Positions 60,451 to 64,000 of a stretch of 64,000 nucleotides of DNA are shown piece by piece. Numbering within the stretch: the first letter of the stretch is position 1; each line of letters opens with the position of its first letter. The notes beneath the pieces are model-generated. The model made no database searches. It had not been told where the DNA came from and was given only the letters and a program-made list of their open reading frames with translations. Where the stretch lies: positions 34,147 through 98,146 of the forward strand of contig NZ_JAUSTT010000020.1 in assembly GCF_030812995.1 (NCBI RefSeq), given 5' to 3'. The translations under genes and the position numbers were made by a program. This stretch comes from Bacillus chungangensis (GTDB taxonomy: Bacteria; Bacillota; Bacilli; Bacillales; Bacillaceae_C).

Positions 60451-60490
60451 GTATAAAAATAGATTTCATGCGGGAAACCTATTTTTATAC
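60451..60490 (+). terminator. Strong stem-loop after the peptide gene
   Basis: GTATAAAAATAG and CTATTTTTATAC arms (12 pairs, extended inward by TTTC/GAAA) right after the stop. It probably terminates most transcripts or stabilises the peptide mRNA. Confidence 0.75.
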
Positions 60491-60525
60491 ATCGCACTAT
60501 TGAGAAAACAATACTTATTTACTTG

Positions 60526-60556
60526 GCTTTAGTCCATATACGGACTAAAGCTTTAT
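60526..60556 (+). terminator. Second stem-loop before the DsbB-like gene
   Basis: GCTTTAGTCC (60526-60535) / GGACTAAAGC (60542-60551), then TTTATT. Confidence 0.6.
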
Positions 60557-60623
60557 TACTATTATATCCTATTTAGAAGCATTAAACCATAGTTTGTAAA
60601 ATAAATACAGTTGGAGACAAAAA

Positions 60624-61052
60624 ATGAAAAATGTTCAAAAGCTTGAATTACTTCTCCTTTTTATCATTGCTGTATCTTTTATCGCAACATTAGGGAGCCT
60701 TGCTCTTTCAGAAATACTCATTTATGAGCCTTGCAAATTGTGTTGGATTCAAAGAATTTTTATGTATCCGATTTTTATTATTTCTTTAGTTGCTTTTTTA
60801 AAGAGAGAGTATCATCAATATCTATACATTTACATACTCTCATTATTAGGTATGAGCTTTTCTTTATACCATTTTATTATACAAAAAACCCCTTATCTAC
60901 AGACAAGCAATTTTTGCAGAGATACAGATTGTTATACAGAAATTATGAATATTGGTGGTTTTATCACGATACCATTTCTAGCTTCAGTCGCATTTTTTTT
61001 AATCATGACTTCAAGTTTATATATACGAAGATCCTTAAAGGAGATTGTATAA
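60624..61052 (+). CDS. bdbC: DsbB/BdbC-type disulfide oxidoreductase
   Basis: 142 residues, four membrane segments. First Cys pair in PCKLCWIQR (CxxC of DsbB), second pair in FCRDTDC. It reoxidises a thioredoxin-like partner using quinone. RBS TTGGAG before the ATG. Its stop is adjacent to the next gene's start at 61053. As in the sublancin locus (bdbB), a DsbB homologue near a secreted Cys peptide suggests dedicated oxidative folding. Confidence 0.85.
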   Translation: MKNVQKLELLLLFIIAVSFIATLGSLALSEILIYEPCKLCWIQRIFMYPIFIISLVAFLKREYHQYLYIYILSLLGMSFSLYHFIIQKTPYLQTSNFCRDTDCYTEIMNIGGFITIPFLASVAFFLIMTSSLYIRRSLKEIV

Positions 61053-61529
61053 ATGACCAGCCAAATAAAAAAACTAACTCTATTATTTATTGGATTATTT
61101 ATCTTGTTGGGAGTACTATTTTTATTTCTATGGCCTAATAGCAATGATACAAAAGGGAAAAAATTATATCATAAAGATAAACTTCATGCAGCAACACTCC
61201 TACAGTTAGATGATCCTCTATATGACAATATCATTACACCATCATCTTTAAAAACAGAACTCGAAAAAAAAGAAAATATCACAGTGTATTTTTATAGTCC
61301 TCTTTGTCATCATTGCAAAGAAACAACTTCTATTATTGTACCTTTAGGAAAAGATAAAGGTATTAAACTCTATTTACTAAATTTACTAGAATTTAAAGAA
61401 GCCGCAAAGGAATTTAATGTGAAAGGGACTCCTACCATCATTTACTATCAAGATGGAAAAGAAGTTAGACGCTTAGTTGGAACGCAAGATAAAGCAGCAT
61501 ACACCGAATTTTTCCATTTCAAAAGCTGA
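61053..61529 (+). CDS. Membrane-anchored thioredoxin-like oxidoreductase (BdbA/BdbD-like)
   Basis: 158 residues. One N-terminal membrane anchor (LLFIGLFILLGVLFLFLW), then a thioredoxin fold facing outward with active site SPLCHHCKE (CHHC, closer to oxidising DsbA's CPHC than to thioredoxin's CGPC) and the cis-Pro loop KGTPTII. Likely the direct oxidant of the secreted peptide, recharged by the DsbB-like protein encoded just upstream (ATG directly after its stop). Confidence 0.82.
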   Translation: MTSQIKKLTLLFIGLFILLGVLFLFLWPNSNDTKGKKLYHKDKLHAATLLQLDDPLYDNIITPSSLKTELEKKENITVYFYSPLCHHCKETTSIIVPLGKDKGIKLYLLNLLEFKEAAKEFNVKGTPTIIYYQDGKEVRRLVGTQDKAAYTEFFHFKS

Positions 61530-61530
61530 T

Positions 61531-61560
61531 ATAAAGTGAAACTTCCATCAGTGGGGATTT
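61531..61560 (+). repeat. Left-end fragment of the palindromic repeat family (copy E)
   Basis: ATAAAGTGAAACTTCCATCA followed by GTGGGG matches the left end of copies C and D, and nothing of the right half follows. Confidence 0.7.
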
Positions 61561-61593
61561 AAGCTCACCCCTATATTCAACAGGAGTGAGCTT
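61561..61593. terminator. Stem-loop between the thioredoxin-like gene and hutH
   Basis: AAGCTCAC...GTGAGCTT with a single internal mismatch. It lies between the two convergent genes. Confidence 0.55.
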
Positions 61594-61599
61594 AATATA

Positions 61600-63114
61600 T
61601 TAGGTTTTAGGATGTACGGTACTGCTGCCATAATCAAGTTGTTCTTTTAATAAACGAGACATTTTTTCTATATCCTCTGAAAAAATGCGATCTTTCTTGA
61701 TAGATGGCACTGTTTGGCGTAATCTCTCCCATTTTTTCCGTGTTTTTAATGCCATTTTTTCGATCCCTCTGTATTCAACAGCTTGCATTGCACAAATGCA
61801 TTCGATGGCGAGAACGTTGCGGACATTCTGAATAATACTATATGCATGGCGGGCAGCAATCGTTCCCATGCTTACATGGTCTTCCTGATTTGCTGACGAT
61901 GGAATCGAGTCCACGCTTGCAGGATGGGAAAGTGTTTTATTTTCTGAGACAAGCGCTGCCGCGGCATATTGCATAATCATTGCCCCAGATTGCAGCCCTG
62001 GTTCTGTGCTTAAAAAAGCCGGCAAGTCATTTAACTGCGGGTTTACAAGGCGCTCAATACGACGTTCTGATATATTTGCAAGCTCGGCCATTGCAATTTT
62101 CATCAAATCCATTGCAATGGCAATTGGCTGTCCATGAAAGTTTCCGCCGGAAATAACGACCTTTCCTCCCTCAAAGATAAGCGGATTATCTGTCGCTGCA
62201 TTTGCCTCGATTTCTAGTTTTTCTTTTATATAATCAAGCGCCTGCCAAGACGCACCATGAACTTGGGGAATACAACGAAGCGAATAAGCATCTTGGACTC
62301 TTTTTTCTCCTTGGGATGTAACGAGCCGGCTATCATGCAAGAGATTACGCAGCCTCTCTGCAACTGCTATTTGTTGGGGATAACCTCTAGCTTCATGGAT
62401 TGCTGGATGAAAAGCGTCAATAATACCTTCCAGCCCTTCTATCGTCATTGCTGCTATCCATTCACTTTGCAACGCAAGCTGCTCCGCTTCTAAATAATTA
62501 ATTACTCCCATTGCGGTCATTGCTTGTGTACCATTAATAAGTGCAAGTCCTTCTTTCGCCTCCAGCATAATCGGTTCAATGCCTTCCCTCTTCAAAACTT
62601 CTCGTGCTTGACGAATATGTGCACCATCATATACTTTCCCTTCGCCTATTAAAACGAGGGCAAGATGAGATAATGGCGCTAAATCGCCAGAAGCTCCCAG
62701 CGAACCTTGCTGAGGAATAACAGGATGAATGTGAGCATTCAATAGCTGCTGCAGCCTCTCTATCACAACAAAACGAACACCAGAAAATCCTTTTAATAAA
62801 GCATTTAATCGCAATAAAATCATTGCCCGGGAAACAATTTCTGGGAATGGATCTCCTACGCCGCAAGCATGTGAGCGAATAAGATGAAGTTGAAGATCGG
62901 CCACATCTTTTTCCGGAATGATCACATCACTAAATTTTCCGAAACCGGTATTGATTCCATAAATAGTTTGTTGCTTTGCAACAATATTTTCGACAGCCTC
63001 TCTGCTTTTTACTACTTTTTGAATACTCGTTTTAGCAATGTTGACACGTTCTTTTTCAAAACAGATACGGCGAATTTCCTCTAATGTTAATGAATTTCCT
63101 GTTAATGCGATCAT
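61600..63114 (-). CDS. hutH: Histidine ammonia-lyase
   Basis: 504 residues. The MIO-forming Ala-Ser-Gly is at 141-143 ([14 protein letters not shown]); [10 protein letters not shown] and the [12 protein letters not shown]-type segment ([17 protein letters not shown]) are intact. Deaminates histidine to urocanate, the first step of histidine use. RBS GAGGGAGG. The downstream hutU/I/G genes of Bacillus are not next to it here; a peptide-oxidase pair and a repeat fragment follow instead. Confidence 0.93.
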   Translation of the reverse strand: MIALTGNSLTLEEIRRICFEKERVNIAKTSIQKVVKSREAVENIVAKQQTIYGINTGFGKFSDVIIPEKDVADLQLHLIRSHACGVGDPFPEIVSRAMILLRLNALLKGFSGVRFVVIERLQQLLNAHIHPVIPQQGSLGASGDLAPLSHLALVLIGEGKVYDGAHIRQAREVLKREGIEPIMLEAKEGLALINGTQAMTAMGVINYLEAEQLALQSEWIAAMTIEGLEGIIDAFHPAIHEARGYPQQIAVAERLRNLLHDSRLVTSQGEKRVQDAYSLRCIPQVHGASWQALDYIKEKLEIEANAATDNPLIFEGGKVVISGGNFHGQPIAIAMDLMKIAMAELANISERRIERLVNPQLNDLPAFLSTEPGLQSGAMIMQYAAAALVSENKTLSHPASVDSIPSSANQEDHVSMGTIAARHAYSIIQNVRNVLAIECICAMQAVEYRGIEKMALKTRKKWERLRQTVPSIKKDRIFSEDIEKMSRLLKEQLDYGSSTVHPKT

Positions 63115-63173
63115 GAATGCTTCCTCCCTCGACTTTGAATAAATTTAGTGAAACATTTGGTAATTTTTAAGGA

Positions 63174-63216
63174 CAAAAAAAGGGATGATGGCATATAAAA
63201 TAAGCCACCATCGCCC
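63174..63216 (-). terminator. HutP-controlled terminator between hutP and hutH
   Basis: On the minus strand GGGCGATGGTGGC pairs with GCCATCATCCC and T7 follows. In Bacillus this terminator is destabilised by HutP with histidine. Confidence 0.88.
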
Positions 63217-63217
63217 T

Positions 63218-63234
63218 CTAACAACTAGTCACTA
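63218..63234 (-). promoter_or_regulatory. HutP RNA-binding site (three UAG triplets)
   Basis: The minus strand reads TAG-TGAC-TAG-TTGT-TAG, the exact NAG triplet spacing of four bases that HutP hexamers recognise, directly before the terminator stem. Confidence 0.85.
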
Positions 63235-63249
63235 TCGGCAATGACATTT

Positions 63250-63687
63250 TTATATATGATTAATACCAAGGCCCATTGTTTCGTGCTCTAATCCTTTTAT
63301 GGGCGCACCAATCGTTCCATAAAAAGCAACTGCCAGCCACTCGCCTTCCATTTTTTCTTTATAGGGTTGGCCGCGAACAACTGCAAAGCGAAGCCCGACT
63401 GTTCGTTTCATGTCACCGATCACAAGCTGTCCCCTTGATACTCCTTCTAGTCCTTCTAAAATAGCATGGTATAGTGAATGTGTTTCTCGATAAATATCCT
63501 CATGAATCACTTGATGGCGCTTCGCAGCAGTCTCTACAGCTGTAATCACTTTTTCAAGGCTCATCGCGCCTACTTTTCCTTGACAATATTTAACACCTTG
63601 TAATTGAGATTCATAAGGCTCTCGTTCATTTTCATTTAATAAAGCAAGCAAGATTGCTATTTTACCAATTAAGATGTTTTGACTCAT
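63250..63687 (-). CDS. hutP: Hut operon antiterminator HutP
   Basis: About 145 residues. Matches Hut[14 protein letters not shown] near the start, the Mg/histidine-binding [22 protein letters not shown] region, and VVRGQP...[24 protein letters not shown] at the end. It binds histidine and Mg2+ and opens the terminator upstream of hutH. ATG at 63687 after GAGG; the frame extends five codons upstream. Confidence 0.9.
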   Translation of the reverse strand: MSQNILIGKIAILLALLNENEREPYESQLQGVKYCQGKVGAMSLEKVITAVETAAKRHQVIHEDIYRETHSLYHAILEGLEGVSRGQLVIGDMKRTVGLRFAVVRGQPYKEKMEGEWLAVAFYGTIGAPIKGLEHETMGLGINHI

Positions 63688-63743
63688 CCAACATAACCTC
63701 ATTCTGATCTTGAAAAAATACTATTTACTAATCACTCACTTTA

Positions 63744-63759
63744 TTGTAAACGCTATCAT
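63744..63759. promoter_or_regulatory. cre site (CcpA) upstream of hutP
   Basis: TTGTAAACGCTATCAT fits the consensus WTGNAANCGNWNNCAW at every position and lies 57 bases before the hutP start. Catabolite repression of hut is known in Bacillus. Confidence 0.7.
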
Positions 63760-63861
63760 AAAATGACGCAACTTGTTTTTGGAAATTTTAGTAAAATAAC
63801 AAATTAACGTGTTAAAGGATGAGGTGATACTTTAAGCAGGATACAGCCAATCAGTGAACTA

Positions 63862-63923
63862 CTCACCACTTATCGACCTTGCGGTCTGATTAAAGTGGGA
63901 GCTTTTTGGGAACTAGATACTTT
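63862..63923 (-). mobile_element. Right-end-like hairpin of another IS605-type element at the window edge
   Basis: GAACTACTCACCACTTATCG...AAAGTGGGAG is similar in order and sequence to the right end of the element at 31304 (GAACTACCCGCCACTTAGC...AAGTGGGGG), with its own inner stem GACC/GGTC. The rest of the element, if any, lies outside the window or is a small non-autonomous derivative. Confidence 0.55.
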
Positions 63924-64000
63924 TGTTAGCTATCTATATTTACCAAGCTATAAGGGTAGTCCCTACCCCTAGAGAAAATACCAACTACATGGCGAGTTTC

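Noticed and set aside
1..64000. CRISPR arrays, tRNA or rRNA genes, prophage structural genes
   Set aside because: No regularly spaced direct repeats, no cloverleaf-type tRNA sequence and no capsid, tail or integrase-like proteins were seen.

Overview
The window looks like a chromosomal segment of a low-GC, spore-former-type Bacillaceae. The evidence is the gene content (OpuA, GbsR/GbsAB, HutP/HutH, NsrR/Hmp, a SqhC-type cyclase, PanF/YhdT), strong AGGAGG-type ribosome binding sites, SigA-type promoters and frequent TTG/GTG starts. No rRNA, tRNA or CRISPR array was seen.

Layout. 0-5 kb: the tail of a BmrA-like exporter, a coiled-coil repeat protein, a secreted repeat protein, an AbrB-type regulator and a nucleotidyltransferase. 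5-13.6 kb: a terpene cyclase, a GNAT enzyme, the glycine-betaine importer opuA with two binding proteins, and an APH-fold kinase. 13.9-17.4 kb: a candidate peptide-modification (RiPP-like) locus made of a near-consensus promoter, a 15-codon peptide gene ending in Cys, a terminator, a ThiF/E1-like enzyme with a probable N-terminal peptide-binding domain, a LpxL-fold protein and an MFS exporter. 17.5-19.75 kb: an ABC-F gene whose leader has a promoter, a 41-codon ORF and two tandem terminators, the architecture of ribosome-mediated attenuation. 20-25 kb: an ABC-2 export operon with one frameshifted permease, then panF-yhdT. 25.4-32.6 kb: two IS200/IS605-type elements flanking hmp/nsrR, gbsR and a HAD phosphatase. 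32.7-35.4 kb: gbsAB. 36-50.4 kb: two PTS carbohydrate islands (UlaA-type and Gat-type), each with its own PRD activator. The second contains a rearrangement with truncated copies of gatC and rpe. 50.6-57.5 kb: a secreted PIG-L deacetylase, a decayed lyase gene, Hsp20, a CDF exporter and an NhaC-type antiporter. 58-61.5 kb: a GntR/ABC operon divergent from a secreted two-cysteine peptide followed by DsbB-like and thioredoxin-like genes. 61.6-63.7 kb: hutP-hutH with the HutP antitermination site.

Themes. OpuA uptake and GbsAB synthesis of glycine betaine indicate osmoprotection. Two loci look like small-peptide production systems (about 14 kb and 60 kb). A family of about 160-235 bp palindromic non-coding elements (four copies plus one fragment) recurs and, like the IS ends, carries CCCCAC/GTGGGG hairpins. 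All functional calls rest on reading motifs and context; no database search was possible.
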